A stretch of 64,000 bases of DNA from Methylobacterium platani (GTDB taxonomy: Bacteria > Pseudomonadota > Alphaproteobacteria > Rhizobiales > Beijerinckiaceae), in the NCBI RefSeq assembly GCF_001653715.1, contig NZ_LWHQ01000005.1, positions 1 through 64,000 on the forward strand. The letters are read 5' to 3'. Both the position numbers and the translations under genes were made by a program. Position 1 is the stretch's first letter. Each line of letters opens with the position of its first letter. Under the pieces are notes generated by a model. It did no database searches, was not told the DNA's origin, and saw only the letters and a program-made list of their open reading frames with translations. Of this stretch, positions 51,134-61,871 are shown in pieces.

Positions 51134-52702
51134 ATGGCCACATTCGACCTGAACGACGACGGTCTCGTCGTCATCGTCGGCTCCGGCGCCGGCGGCGGCA
51201 CGCTGGGGACCGAGCTGGCGCTCAAGGGCATCCGCACCGTCATCCTCGAGGCGGGCGCCCGCCACAACATGGAGGATTTCGTCAACGACGAATGGGCGAG
51301 CTTCGCCCAGCTCGCCTGGACCGACATGCGCACGACCTCGGGCTCGTGGCGGGTGGCGCGGGACTTCCCCAACCTGCCGGCCTGGATCGTCAAGGCGGTG
51401 GGCGGTTCCACCGTGCACTGGGCCGGCGCGAGCTTGCGCTTCGAGGAGCACGAGTTCCGCATCCGCGACCATTACGGCGCGCTGCCGGGCGCCAACCTCC
51501 TCGACTGGCCGATCACCCGGGCCGAGCTCGACCCGTGGTACACGAAGGCCGAGGACCGGATGGGCGTGACCCGCACCAACGCCATCCCGGGCCTGCCCGG
51601 CAACAACAACTTCAAGGTCATGGAGGCCGGCGCCCGCCGCGTCGGCTACAAGGAGGTCCATACCGGCCGGATGGCGATCAACAGCGAGGAGCGCCACGAC
51701 CGCGGCGCGTGCCAGCAGATCGGCTTCTGCTTCCAGGGCTGCAAATCGGGCGCGAAGTGGTCGACGCTGATCGCCGAGATCCCCCGCGGCGAGGAGACCG
51801 GCAACCTGGAGGTCCGCCCGAACTGCATGGCGCTGCGCATCGAGCACGACGCCGCCGGCAAGGTGACGGGCGTGGTCTATGCCGATGCCGACGGCAAGCT
51901 GCAGCGCCAGAAGGCCCGCATCGTCGCGGTGGCCGGCAACTCGATCGAGAGCCCGCGGCTGCTCCTCAACAGCGCCTCGTCGCTGTTCCCGGACGGGCTC
52001 GCCAATTCCTCGGGGCAGGTCGGCCGCAACTACATGCGGCACATGACCGGCAGCGTCTACGGCGTGTTCGAGAAGTCGGTGCACATGTACCGCGGCACCA
52101 CCATGGCGGGCATCATCCGGGACGAGGCCCATCACGACCCGAAGCGCGGCTTCTCCGGCGGCTACGAGATGGAGACGGTGTCGCTCGGCGTGCCGTTCAT
52201 GGCGGCCTTCCTCAATCCCGGCGCCTGGGGCCGCTCCTTCACCAGCGCGATGGAGCAGTACCCGCGCATGGCCGGGATGTGGCTCGTCGGCGAGGACATG
52301 CCGCAGGAGACGAACCGCATCACCCTCGACCCGGCCGTCAAGGACAAGCACGGCATGCCGGTGGCGAGCGTCCACTACGACGACCACCCCAACGACGTCG
52401 CGATGCGCAACCACGCCTACAAGCAGGGCGCGGCGATCTACGAGGCGGTCGGCGCCACCGTCACCTACCCGGTCACGCCCTATCCGAGCACCCACAACAT
52501 GGGCACCAACCGGATGAGCGCGAAGCCGCGGGACGGCGTGCTGAACAAGTTCGGCCAGACCCACGACGTGAAGAACCTGTTCGTCTCCGACGGCAGCCAG
52601 TTCACGTCAGGGGCGGCCTGCAACCCGACCCTGACCATCGTGGCGCTGGCGCTCCGCCAGGCCGACCACATCGCCGGCGCGATGCAGAGGCGGGACATCT
52701 GA
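51134..52702 (+). CDS. GMC-family FAD oxidoreductase (gluconate dehydrogenase-like)
   Basis: 522 residues. FAD-binding starts at VGSGAGGGTLGTELALKG (residues 15-32) with no signal peptide. Other family marks are VGGSTVHWAGASLRFEEHEF, CFQGCKSGAKWSTLI, AGNSIESPRLLLNS, and the C-terminal STHNMGTNRMS with FVSDGSQFTSGAACNPTLTIVALALR (probable catalytic His and Asn). Likely a periplasmic, membrane-attached sugar or polyol dehydrogenase with the preceding Tat subunit. No cytochrome c subunit gene is adjacent, which differs from classical gluconate dehydrogenase. ATG at 51134 behind GGAGG. Confidence 0.85.
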   Translation: MATFDLNDDGLVVIVGSGAGGGTLGTELALKGIRTVILEAGARHNMEDFVNDEWASFAQLAWTDMRTTSGSWRVARDFPNLPAWIVKAVGGSTVHWAGASLRFEEHEFRIRDHYGALPGANLLDWPITRAELDPWYTKAEDRMGVTRTNAIPGLPGNNNFKVMEAGARRVGYKEVHTGRMAINSEERHDRGACQQIGFCFQGCKSGAKWSTLIAEIPRGEETGNLEVRPNCMALRIEHDAAGKVTGVVYADADGKLQRQKARIVAVAGNSIESPRLLLNSASSLFPDGLANSSGQVGRNYMRHMTGSVYGVFEKSVHMYRGTTMAGIIRDEAHHDPKRGFSGGYEMETVSLGVPFMAAFLNPGAWGRSFTSAMEQYPRMAGMWLVGEDMPQETNRITLDPAVKDKHGMPVASVHYDDHPNDVAMRNHAYKQGAAIYEAVGATVTYPVTPYPSTHNMGTNRMSAKPRDGVLNKFGQTHDVKNLFVSDGSQFTSGAACNPTLTIVALALRQADHIAGAMQRRDI

Positions 52703-53076
52703 TGCGCCGAGCATCCCTCGCCCTGCTCGCCGCCCTCGCCGCCGGCGCTCTCCCGGCGGCCCCGGCCCTCGCCCAGGGCTCGCCGACCCCGGCCGCCCCC
52801 TCGCGCCAGCCCGGCGGGGCCGCGGCCTACCCGGACAGCCCGGGCGGCCAGCCCGCCGCCGAGCGGAACGGCCGCCCGGTCGCCACCGACCACGCCGCCT
52901 GCCCGGGCTCGGGCCCGTGCCCGGCGGCGCCCGGCCCCTCGGGCGCGGCGGATGCGAGCCGGACGCCGACGCCGAGCAGTTCGGTCGGCCAGGCCGGCCC
53001 GGTGCCGAGCACCGCCTATCCCGACGCCCCCGGCGGGATGCCGTCGAACCGGCCGGACGGGACGGCGCCGCGGTGA
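52702..53076 (+). CDS. Pro/Gly-rich secreted protein coupled to the GMC operon
   Basis: 124 residues with a signal peptide (ASLALLAALAAGALPAAPALA, cleavage about 24). The mature part is disordered and has the repeat AYPDSPGGQP and AYPDAPGGMP plus two cysteines (CPGSGPCP). It is not a CxxCH cytochrome. The ATG overlaps the GMC stop (TGATG). The 3' hairpin at 53083 ends the operon. Function unknown; an accessory of the dehydrogenase is possible. Confidence 0.6.
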   Translation: MRRASLALLAALAAGALPAAPALAQGSPTPAAPSRQPGGAAAYPDSPGGQPAAERNGRPVATDHAACPGSGPCPAAPGPSGAADASRTPTPSSSVGQAGPVPSTAYPDAPGGMPSNRPDGTAPR

Positions 53077-53082
53077 GAGGCC

Positions 53083-53105
53083 GAGGGCGTCGTGTCGACG
53101 CCCTC
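53083..53105 (+). terminator. Hairpin at the end of the GMC operon
   Basis: GAGGGCGTCG-TGT-CGACGCCCTC, perfect 10-bp arms with a 3-nt loop, 7 nt past the stop of the secreted-protein gene. It has no U-run. Confidence 0.6.
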
Positions 53106-53262
53106 GATCGTCACCCGGATTCGATCCCGGGCCCGCCAGGAATCGAGGAGGTCGTCGATCCGGCATCGAAATCCCGAGCGTGGAACCGACGATCGTTCTT
53201 CGGCGACCGCTGGCCTTGTGCCGCCGCGCCCGCGAACGAGTCCGTTCGAGGGCGCGGCGGCA

Positions 53263-53562
53263 TTATCTCTGCGGCTCCAGGGTCTCCTCGACGAGGCGGG
53301 GATTCCGCTCCAGGAGCGCCAGCAGCACACGTGCGGGTCCCTCGGGTCTGCGGCGGCCTTGCTCCCAGTTCCGCAGGGTGCCGACGGCGACGCCGATCCG
53401 CCTGGCGAACGCATCCTGAGAGAGTGCGGCCGCTTTCCGGATCGCCGCGATATCGACCTCACGCGGGACGTGGACCTGCAGGCCCGGCACGCTCTCGCCG
53501 CGGGCATGGACGGCAGCCTGCTCCAGGCTGCGCGTGAGATCGTTGAACAGGGCGTCGTCCAT
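53263..53562 (-). CDS. HigA-like antitoxin (XRE-family HTH)
   Basis: 99 residues. The C-terminal HTH (AIRKAAALSQDAFARRIGVAVGTLRNWEQGRRRPEGPARVLLALL) is of the XRE/HigA kind, and the short N-terminal part would contact the toxin. ATG at 53562 follows GAGGAGG. It lies 9 nt after the toxin stop, the HigBA order (toxin first). Usually represses its own promoter. Confidence 0.8.
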   Translation of the reverse strand: MDDALFNDLTRSLEQAAVHARGESVPGLQVHVPREVDIAAIRKAAALSQDAFARRIGVAVGTLRNWEQGRRRPEGPARVLLALLERNPRLVEETLEPQR

Positions 53563-53571
53563 GAAGCCTCC

Positions 53572-53898
53572 TCAGGACAGGTCTTCGACCAGCCGGGCCA
53601 GGATGCGGGCTTGCTCCGGGGTCGGGTTGACCTGCTCGTTCTTCGCGTAAGCGAGGAGCAGGTAGACGCCGCGCCGGCCGACGAAGCACGAGATGACCCG
53701 GGCTCCACCCCGCTTGCCGCGGCCCGCCAGGGGAACGCGGACCTTGCGCAGCCCTCCGGCGCCCGGGATCACGTCTCCTGACTGCGGATTGCCGGCGAAG
53801 AAGTCGACGACGGCCGCCCGCTCCGCCTCGGTCATCAGCCTCTCGGCCGAGCGAAGGTATGTTTCGGTCTCGATGACGGTGTGCAATTCGTCGGGCAC
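53572..53898 (-). CDS. RelE/HigB-type toxin
   Basis: 108 residues, the RelE-fold family of mRNA interferases in HigBA-type modules. Visible marks are FFAGNPQSGDVIPGAGGLRKVRVPLAGRGKRGGARVI and YLLLAYAKNEQVNPTPEQARILARLV. GTG at 53898 is the first suitable start; there is no good upstream ribosome site. Probable addiction module; the chromosomal role is unknown. Confidence 0.8.
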   Translation of the reverse strand: MPDELHTVIETETYLRSAERLMTEAERAAVVDFFAGNPQSGDVIPGAGGLRKVRVPLAGRGKRGGARVISCFVGRRGVYLLLAYAKNEQVNPTPEQARILARLVEDLS

Positions 53899-54407
53899 GT
53901 GGGCTTGTACGCCAATGGCGCATATGCGTCAACGGTGCCGACCAGCAGGCACGGCACCCAGTAGGCTCGGCACTTGGTTGGGCACCGGCAAGCGTGGTTC
54001 CGGCAGACGCAAGATCCTTCATGCATCGCACTTCTTTCCCGGATCTCCTTCCGCTTCGGTTCAGCCGTCGGTGACAGGGGCAGGCCTATGAGGATCGTCA
54101 TCCTGTGATACCGCCGCGCCTTCGGACGGAGCCGTTCGAAGGTGCTGGCTAAGCCCGCGAGGTCTCTCTCCTCGCGTCGGCGCCGAGGCGTCCGGGCAAG
54201 GCGCGCGGGCTTAGGTCGCGGTGTCGTGGACCGTGTCGATGCCTGCCCGATCGCGCCGAGACGGATCGATGAATGCGAGGCATCGTCCGACGAGCCGGCG
54301 TTCACTGCACCGGACGAGGCCTCGGCAGGATCGATATCAGGCCGAGTTTCGCTATCGCGGCACGACGAGGGATGGCGTCGGATCCGCCGTACAGGGTAAG
54401 CAGGCCC
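53899..54407. other. Intergenic, 509 nt, no convincing gene
   Basis: Between the toxin start and the 116-residue gene, short readings are present on both strands but none has family features or a good ribosome site. It may contain the toxin-antitoxin promoter close to 53900 and decayed sequence. Confidence 0.45.
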
Positions 54408-54758
54408 TCACGCCCGCCCCTGCACCGGCAGGTCGGCCAAGGCCGGCCGCGGCCGCTCGACCAGGGTCGCCGCCAGCATCGCCTCGAGCCGGATCAGGTC
54501 CTCGTCGGGCTCGGGGCTCCAGCCGCAGCCGCAGCGCGGCGACGGGCCGTGCAGGGAGGCGATCTGGCGATAGAGCGCGCCGACGGTGCGGGCAGCGGCC
54601 TCGAGCGCCGCCATCGGCGGCAGCGGGCCGCGCTCCAGCGCGTCCCAGAAGGCGAGCGTCAGGGCCTGTTCGAGGGCGGCCTGGCCGCGGGCCTCGGCCT
54701 CGCTCCGCAGGCGCTCGCGCCGGTGCAGGGTCGTCGCGTCGGTCTTCATCGTCGTCAT
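54408..54758 (-). CDS. Hypothetical protein, second gene of a pair
   Basis: 116 residues, soluble and helical (ALEQALTLAFWDALERGPLPPMAALEAAARTVGALYRQI), with a CGCGW segment. ATG at 54758 overlaps the stop of the preceding 62-residue gene (ATGA). No family recognised. Confidence 0.5.
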   Translation of the reverse strand: MTTMKTDATTLHRRERLRSEAEARGQAALEQALTLAFWDALERGPLPPMAALEAAARTVGALYRQIASLHGPSPRCGCGWSPEPDEDLIRLEAMLAATLVERPRPALADLPVQGRA

Positions 54759-54943
54759 CGTGCGCCCTCCGCCTCGCTGAACAGGACGACCAGCCGCTCC
54801 CAGGACAGGCCGACCGGGGGCCAGCCTTCCCGGATCAGTCCGGCACAGCCGTGAATCAGCATCAGCGCGCGCGCCATCGCGGCCTCCATGTCGGGATCCT
54901 GGTCGGGATAGTGCCGGGGATCGGCTCGCCCTGAATGCAGCAC
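54755..54943 (-). CDS. Hypothetical small protein, first gene of a pair
   Basis: 62 residues containing MARALMLIHGCAGLIREGWPPVG. Coupled to the following gene by a 4-nt overlap, which supports coding. The region upstream (54944-55121) is AT-rich (TTTCTATTTTGGAGATCC) and could hold its promoter. No family recognised. Confidence 0.45.
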   Translation of the reverse strand: MLHSGRADPRHYPDQDPDMEAAMARALMLIHGCAGLIREGWPPVGLSWERLVVLFSEAEGAR

Positions 54944-55121
54944 GACACGGGACGGCGCAAGATCACACCGAAATATTGGAGGATTTCTATTTTGGAGATC
55001 CTATTCTGTATTATCGTGCGAATTATGAAAATTCCAAGGAGCGGCCCGGACCGGAGGCGGATTGGCAGCGGCGCCGGGAGCGGCTACCTGGGGCGCCGAT
55101 TCCGTTCCGGAGCCTTGCCCG

Positions 55122-55403
55122 ATGACCGATACCCCGCCCGACCGCCTCAGCACCGACCCGCGCAGCCCCTTCCACGACGCCGCCCTGCTGGAGCGCGGCG
55201 TCGGCGTGCGCTTCAAGGGCGTCGAGAAGACCAACGTCGAGGAATATTGCGTGAGCGAGGGCTGGGTGCGGCTCGCCGCCGGCAACGCCAAGGACCGCTT
55301 CGGCAACCCGATGACGGTGAAGCTGAAGGGCCCGGTCGAGCCGTATTTCCGCGCCCCCGAGTCCGCCTCCGAGCCGGCGCCCGAGGCCCCTACGGCCGAG
55401 TAG
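55122..55403 (+). CDS. DUF3297 family protein
   Basis: 93 residues with the DUF3297 hallmarks DRLSTDPRSPFHD, GVGVRFKGVEKTNVEEYCVSEGWVRL and GNPMTVKLKGPVEPYF. ATG at 55122. The variable Pro/Glu tail overlaps the neighbouring minus-strand gene by 14 nt tail to tail. Function unknown. Confidence 0.85.
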   Translation: MTDTPPDRLSTDPRSPFHDAALLERGVGVRFKGVEKTNVEEYCVSEGWVRLAAGNAKDRFGNPMTVKLKGPVEPYFRAPESASEPAPEAPTAE

Positions 55404-55881
55404 CCGCCGCCCGCAGGGACGCGAGGTCGAGGCGGCGGGTCACCATCCTCAGCCCGCCCTCCTCGTCCCGCGGCCACTCGCTCTCGGGCCGGTCGCGGTA
55501 CAGCTCCACGCCGTTGCGGTCCGGATCGTCGAGATAGAGCGCCTCGCTGACGCCGTGGTCGCTCGCGCCGGTGAGCGGGATGCCGGCGGCGTCGAGGCGC
55601 GCGAGCGCATCGGCGAGCGCCGCCCGGGTCGGGTAGAGGATCGCCACGTGGTAGAGGCCGGTATGGCCGGGGGGCGGCGGGGTGCCGCCGGCGCTGTCCC
55701 AGGTGTTGAGCCCGATATGGTGATGGTAGCCGCCGGCCGACACGAAGGCGGCCTCCCGGCCGTAGCGCTGCATCAGCGTGAAGCCGAGCACGCCGCAATA
55801 GAAGCCGAGCGCCCGGTCGAGGTCGGCCACCCGCAGGTGGACGTGGCCGATGCGGGTGCCTGGATCGATGGGTGCGGTCAT
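55390..55881 (-). CDS. VOC-family dioxygenase/glyoxalase-like protein
   Basis: 163 residues. The modules start IGHVHLRVADLDRALGFYCGVLGF with H13 or H15 as possible metal ligand; the middle has GGYHHHIGLNTWDSAGG, HVAILYPTRAALADAL, and the end NGVELYRDRP. The pattern is close to catechol 2,3-dioxygenase-like VOC proteins; substrate unknown. ATG at 55881 behind GGAGGA. Divergent from a LysR gene, which may regulate it. Confidence 0.78.
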   Translation of the reverse strand: MTAPIDPGTRIGHVHLRVADLDRALGFYCGVLGFTLMQRYGREAAFVSAGGYHHHIGLNTWDSAGGTPPPPGHTGLYHVAILYPTRAALADALARLDAAGIPLTGASDHGVSEALYLDDPDRNGVELYRDRPESEWPRDEEGGLRMVTRRLDLASLRAAATRP

Positions 55882-55980
55882 GGTCGCGTCCTCCGCGGCG
55901 GCTGGCGCCGGTGGTCTCTCCTGCGCAGAGTGCAACCTTTCGGATCGTCCGGAAATCCGGCATGTCGTGTCATCACCTCA

Positions 55981-55993
55981 CACTCCTGGAGTG
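55981..55993. promoter_or_regulatory. Operator candidate between VOC and LysR genes
   Basis: CACTCC-T-GGAGTG is a 6-1-6 palindrome 10 nt upstream of the LysR start in a 122-nt divergent gap. It is short, and LysR binding is an inference. Confidence 0.45.
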
Positions 55994-56003
55994 AGATCGA
56001 GCC

Positions 56004-56987
56004 GTGCCCGATCGCCTGACCGGAATGCAGATCTTCGCGCGCGTCGCCGCGACCGGCAGCTTCTCGGCGGCCGCGCGGGCGCTCGCTTTGTCCCAGAGCG
56101 GGGTGACCAAGCACGTCGCCGCCCTCGAGGAGCGGCTCGGCGCCCGGCTGCTGCACCGCAGCACCCGCCGCCTGACCCTGACCGAGGCCGGCCGGCGCTA
56201 CCTCGAGGCCTGCGAGCGCATCCTCGTCGAGATCGACGAGGCCGAGGCGGCGGCCGGGGCCGAGGCGGAGGAGCCCCGCGGCACCCTGCGGCTCAACGTG
56301 CCGGTCTCGTTCGGGGTGCTGCAGGTCGCCCCGGCCCTGGCCGAGTTCGGCCGGGCCCATCCGTCGCTCACCGTCGAGCTCGGCCTCAACGACCGGCCGG
56401 TCGACCTGATCGAGGAGGGGTGGGATCTCGCCTTGCGCATCGGCCACCTGCGCGAGTCGAGCCTGGTCGCCCGGGCGCTGGCCCCGTGCCGGATGCGCGT
56501 CTGCGCCGCGCCGGCCTACCTGGCGGCACGGGGGCGGCCGCGCCGCCCGGAGGATCTCGCCGGGCACAATTGCCTCGGCTACACCCTGGCGAGCAGCGAC
56601 GGCTGGCGCTTCGAGGGCGGCACGGTATCGGTCGCGGGGAGCTTGCGCGCCTCGAACGGCGCCGCGCTGGTGGCCGCGGCGGAAGCCGGACTCGGGGTGA
56701 TCTACCAGCCGACCTTCCTGGTCGCCGCCGCCTTGCGCCGCGGCGGCCTGGTGGCGCTCGACCTCGGGCCGATCCCGGCGCTGCCGATCCACGCGGTGAT
56801 GCCGTCGCGCCGCAACCCGCCGGCCAAGGTCCGGGCGCTGGTCGCGTTCGTGGCCGCCCGCTTCGCCGACCCGCCCTGGGACCGCGGCCTGCCGGCGGCC
56901 CTGTGCGCCGACGACCCGCTGCCCGGGACGTGGGCCGCACCGAGCGGGCCGGTCCCCGCCGCGGCCGATGCCGGGAGGCCGTCGTGA
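56004..56987 (+). CDS. LysR-family transcriptional regulator
   Basis: 327 residues. The HTH (MQIFARVAATGSFSAAARALALSQSGVTKHVAALEERLG) is at residues 8-46, followed by an effector domain (LRLNVPVSFGVLQVAPALAEF, DLIEEGWDLALRIGHLRESSLVAR, AGLGVIYQPTFLVAAALR). It belongs to the CrgA/TsaR-like branch. GTG at 56004 fits the family start. Divergent to the VOC gene and coupled by GTGA to the PAS-HTH gene. Confidence 0.85.
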   Translation: MPDRLTGMQIFARVAATGSFSAAARALALSQSGVTKHVAALEERLGARLLHRSTRRLTLTEAGRRYLEACERILVEIDEAEAAAGAEAEEPRGTLRLNVPVSFGVLQVAPALAEFGRAHPSLTVELGLNDRPVDLIEEGWDLALRIGHLRESSLVARALAPCRMRVCAAPAYLAARGRPRRPEDLAGHNCLGYTLASSDGWRFEGGTVSVAGSLRASNGAALVAAAEAGLGVIYQPTFLVAAALRRGGLVALDLGPIPALPIHAVMPSRRNPPAKVRALVAFVAARFADPPWDRGLPAALCADDPLPGTWAAPSGPVPAAADAGRPS

Positions 56988-58084
56988 GCCGGCGCGCCGC
57001 CTCGCTGGCGGTCGACCCCGCCCTGCGGGCCGGGCCCGTCCCGGACGCCGCCTGCCCGGCGCTCCTCCCCGGGGCCGCCTTCCCCGACCGCGACGTCCTG
57101 CGCCTCGTCGAGGCGCACGGCCTGACCGGCAGCTGGACCTGGACCTTCGCCACCGGCGAGCAGGCCTGGTCCCCGGGCTTCTACCGGCTGCTCGGCTTCG
57201 CGCCGGGCGCGGTGAGGGCGGATTACGGCCTGTTCCTGAGCCTCGTCCATCCGGAGGACCGGCCGGTCGTCGAGGCCAATGCCCAGGTGATGCGCGACGG
57301 GATCTTCAACGACCACACCGTCCGGGTGATCCGGCCCGACGGGTCGCTGCGGGTGCTGACCTCCCGCGGCACCATCTACGTCACCCCGGAGGGCCGGCCG
57401 CGGGCGGTGGCCGGGGTGGTGCTCGACGTCACCGACGCCGAGCGCCTGGCTGTCCTGCAGCGGGAGGAGCAGCGCCGCCGCCGGGCCCTGTTCGAGCAGG
57501 CCCAGGCCTGGACGCACGCCTCGCCCTGCGGCACCCCGTTCCGCATCGCCTCGCGCGAGCTCCTGAGCCTCACCGGCCTGTCGCAGCAGGATTTCCACGC
57601 CGACTGGACGCAGGTCCTGGTGCCGGAGGAGCGCGAGCGGGCCTGCGACCGGATCCGCTCGCTGCTCGAAACCGGGCGGTCCTTCGTCGTCGAGCAGCAC
57701 CTGGCGCTGGCCCACGGTGAACGCGGGCGGTTCCGCGGCGTGTTCGCCCCGGTGCGCGACGCCGAGGGGCGGATCGAGACCTGGGCCAGCCTGAATTCCC
57801 GGATCGACGGGGTCCGGCCGGCGCCCGCGGGCCTGGCGCGGCGCGGCCTGGAACAGGCCGTCCGGGGCGCGCATCTGCGCGCCGCCCGCGGCCTGCTCGA
57901 CTGGTCGATGGCGGACCTCGCCGCCGCCAGCGGCCTGTCGCTCTCGACCATCCGACGCCTGGAGGAGGGCGGCGAGGGGCCGGCGGCGCGCAGCCGCGGG
58001 GCAGCGCTCGCCGCCCTGCGCCGGGCCGGCATCGGCTTCGCGTTCGTCGAGGGCGAGACCCTCGCGGTCGCCAAGGTGCGCTGA
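56984..58084 (+). CDS. PAS-domain regulator with C-terminal XRE-like HTH
   Basis: 366 residues. A PAS domain of the PAS_3 type (about 45-152: [65 protein letters not shown]) is followed by a weaker second PAS-like region (165-275) and an HTH (297-357: [29 protein letters not shown]). No kinase or output enzyme is present, so sensing and DNA binding are in one chain. GTG at 56984 overlaps the LysR stop and has GGGAGG. Ligand unknown. It may act with the LysR protein. Confidence 0.78.
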   Translation: MSRRAASLAVDPALRAGPVPDAACPALLPGAAFPDRDVLRLVEAHGLTGSWTWTFATGEQAWSPGFYRLLGFAPGAVRADYGLFLSLVHPEDRPVVEANAQVMRDGIFNDHTVRVIRPDGSLRVLTSRGTIYVTPEGRPRAVAGVVLDVTDAERLAVLQREEQRRRRALFEQAQAWTHASPCGTPFRIASRELLSLTGLSQQDFHADWTQVLVPEERERACDRIRSLLETGRSFVVEQHLALAHGERGRFRGVFAPVRDAEGRIETWASLNSRIDGVRPAPAGLARRGLEQAVRGAHLRAARGLLDWSMADLAAASGLSLSTIRRLEEGGEGPAARSRGAALAALRRAGIGFAFVEGETLAVAKVR

Positions 58085-58142
58085 CCAAGGTGCGCTGACG
58101 AGAACCCTTTCCGGCCCCGGCGCCGGTTGCCATATCACTCCC

Positions 58143-60914
<2,772 letters not shown>

Positions 60915-60939
60915 CCGGCAGGGCCGGCGCCTGAGCCCC

Positions 60940-60972
60940 GGACCGGCGCGGCGGACAGTTCGGCGCCGGTCC
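60940..60972 (+). terminator. Terminator-like hairpin after uvrB
   Basis: GGACCGGCGC (60940-60949) pairs with GCGCCGGTCC (60963-60972), 10-bp stem, 13-nt loop, 26 nt past the uvrB stop. No U-run. Confidence 0.5.
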
Positions 60973-60996
60973 CCCGCCCGCGCGTTGCCGGCGCTC

Positions 60997-61017
60997 ATCG
61001 CCCGATCACCGGGCGAT
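60997..61017. repeat. Inverted repeat between uvrB and the prophage genes
   Basis: ATCGCCCG-ATCAC-CGGGCGAT, 8-bp arms. Further on, CCCGGGAT occurs twice 20 bp apart (61101 and 61121). Either could be a terminator for the phage genes (minus strand) or part of the phage end; nothing here proves a boundary. Confidence 0.4.
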
Positions 61018-61144
61018 ATCCCGGTCTATCCCGCCCGTTGCTGCGGCGCCTGTGTCTGTCATCGGTATCTGGCGACGGCGATATGAATTTGGCGGGCGCA
61101 CCCGGGATCACCCTATCCTGCCCGGGATGGTTTCTGGCGCAGGC

Positions 61145-61465
61145 TCACCGTCCGAGCCGCGTCCAGTAGCGTTGGATCGTGGACTTCCCGGGCGTTCGAT
61201 CCGCCCCGAAGCGCCTCAGGCATTGCGCGTGAGTGTCCTTCAGCAGCCGCACGCCCAGGCATTCGGCGAGGAAGGTCGCCACCTCCGGGTCGCGCTCGAC
61301 GCGGCTGCGAGGATCGGCCGTGTAGCGAGCGGCGGGAATGCTGGCGACAGCAAGCCGCCGTTGGCAGTCCAGCAGCTCGGCATAATGCGCGAGCGGGATC
61401 GTCACCACCTCCACACCAGAGATCGTGCCGTGAACCGGTGCTGGTGCCGCAGCATCCTCGGTCAT
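61145..61465 (-). CDS. Small phage-region protein, paralogue B
   Basis: 106 residues. N-terminal strand-helix GVEVVTIPLAHYAELLDCQRRLAV, then a C-terminal domain with RVERDPEVATFLAECLG and HAQCLRRFGADRTPGKSTIQRYWTRL, likely helical and DNA-binding. The same two-part pattern is in the gene just upstream (GRIVVLIDAADYRVLLAARMQG; IERDGEVSDFLRERF, CVERFGRERAPSRGRIQVYRSRW), so the two arose by duplication. ATG at 61465 overlaps the previous stop (ATGA). Function unknown. Confidence 0.65.
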   Translation of the reverse strand: MTEDAAAPAPVHGTISGVEVVTIPLAHYAELLDCQRRLAVASIPAARYTADPRSRVERDPEVATFLAECLGVRLLKDTHAQCLRRFGADRTPGKSTIQRYWTRLGR

Positions 61466-61842
61466 CGGTGATCCATCCACCGCGAGCGATAGACCTGGAT
61501 CCGGCCTCGTGACGGTGCTCGCTCCCGGCCGAACCGCTCCACGCAGGCGGTGTGAAGCGCCGCGATCGTCTCCCGCCCGCGGAACCGCTCCCGGAGGAAG
61601 TCGGATACTTCACCGTCCCGTTCGATCGTGGATAGCCCACGCGTCTCGGCGCGGCGCACCCGCGGGCGCGGCGCGGGAGTGCCCTGCATGCGAGCCGCAA
61701 GGAGGACGCGATAGTCCGCCGCATCGATCAGGACGACGATGCGGCCGTCGAGCCGCGCGAAGGCCGGCAGTGCGCGTGCGGGCTCCCCCAGCAGGCCGGA
61801 GGGAAGCTCGATGGGCGAGAGATCGTCGGGTTCATCGCTCAT
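61462..61842 (-). CDS. Small phage-region protein, paralogue A
   Basis: 126 residues, same architecture as the 61145 gene. Follows the capsid gene by 29 nt and overlaps the next gene by 4 nt, so the three are one transcript. Head-module or regulatory roles are both possible. ATG at 61842 follows AAGGGCG; an in-frame ATG at 61857 is possible. Confidence 0.65.
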   Translation of the reverse strand: MSDEPDDLSPIELPSGLLGEPARALPAFARLDGRIVVLIDAADYRVLLAARMQGTPAPRPRVRRAETRGLSTIERDGEVSDFLRERFRGRETIAALHTACVERFGRERAPSRGRIQVYRSRWMDHR

Positions 61843-61871
61843 TGAAGCGCCCTTCAAGCTGCCCCGTAGTG

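Noticed and set aside
54142..54399. Short plus-strand reading between toxin and unknown pair
   Set aside because: Arg-rich, no ribosome site, no similarity.
61145..61842. Toxin-antitoxin pair
   Set aside because: The overlapping genes are paralogues of each other and lie in a phage transcript; neither has a toxin or antitoxin fold I recognise.
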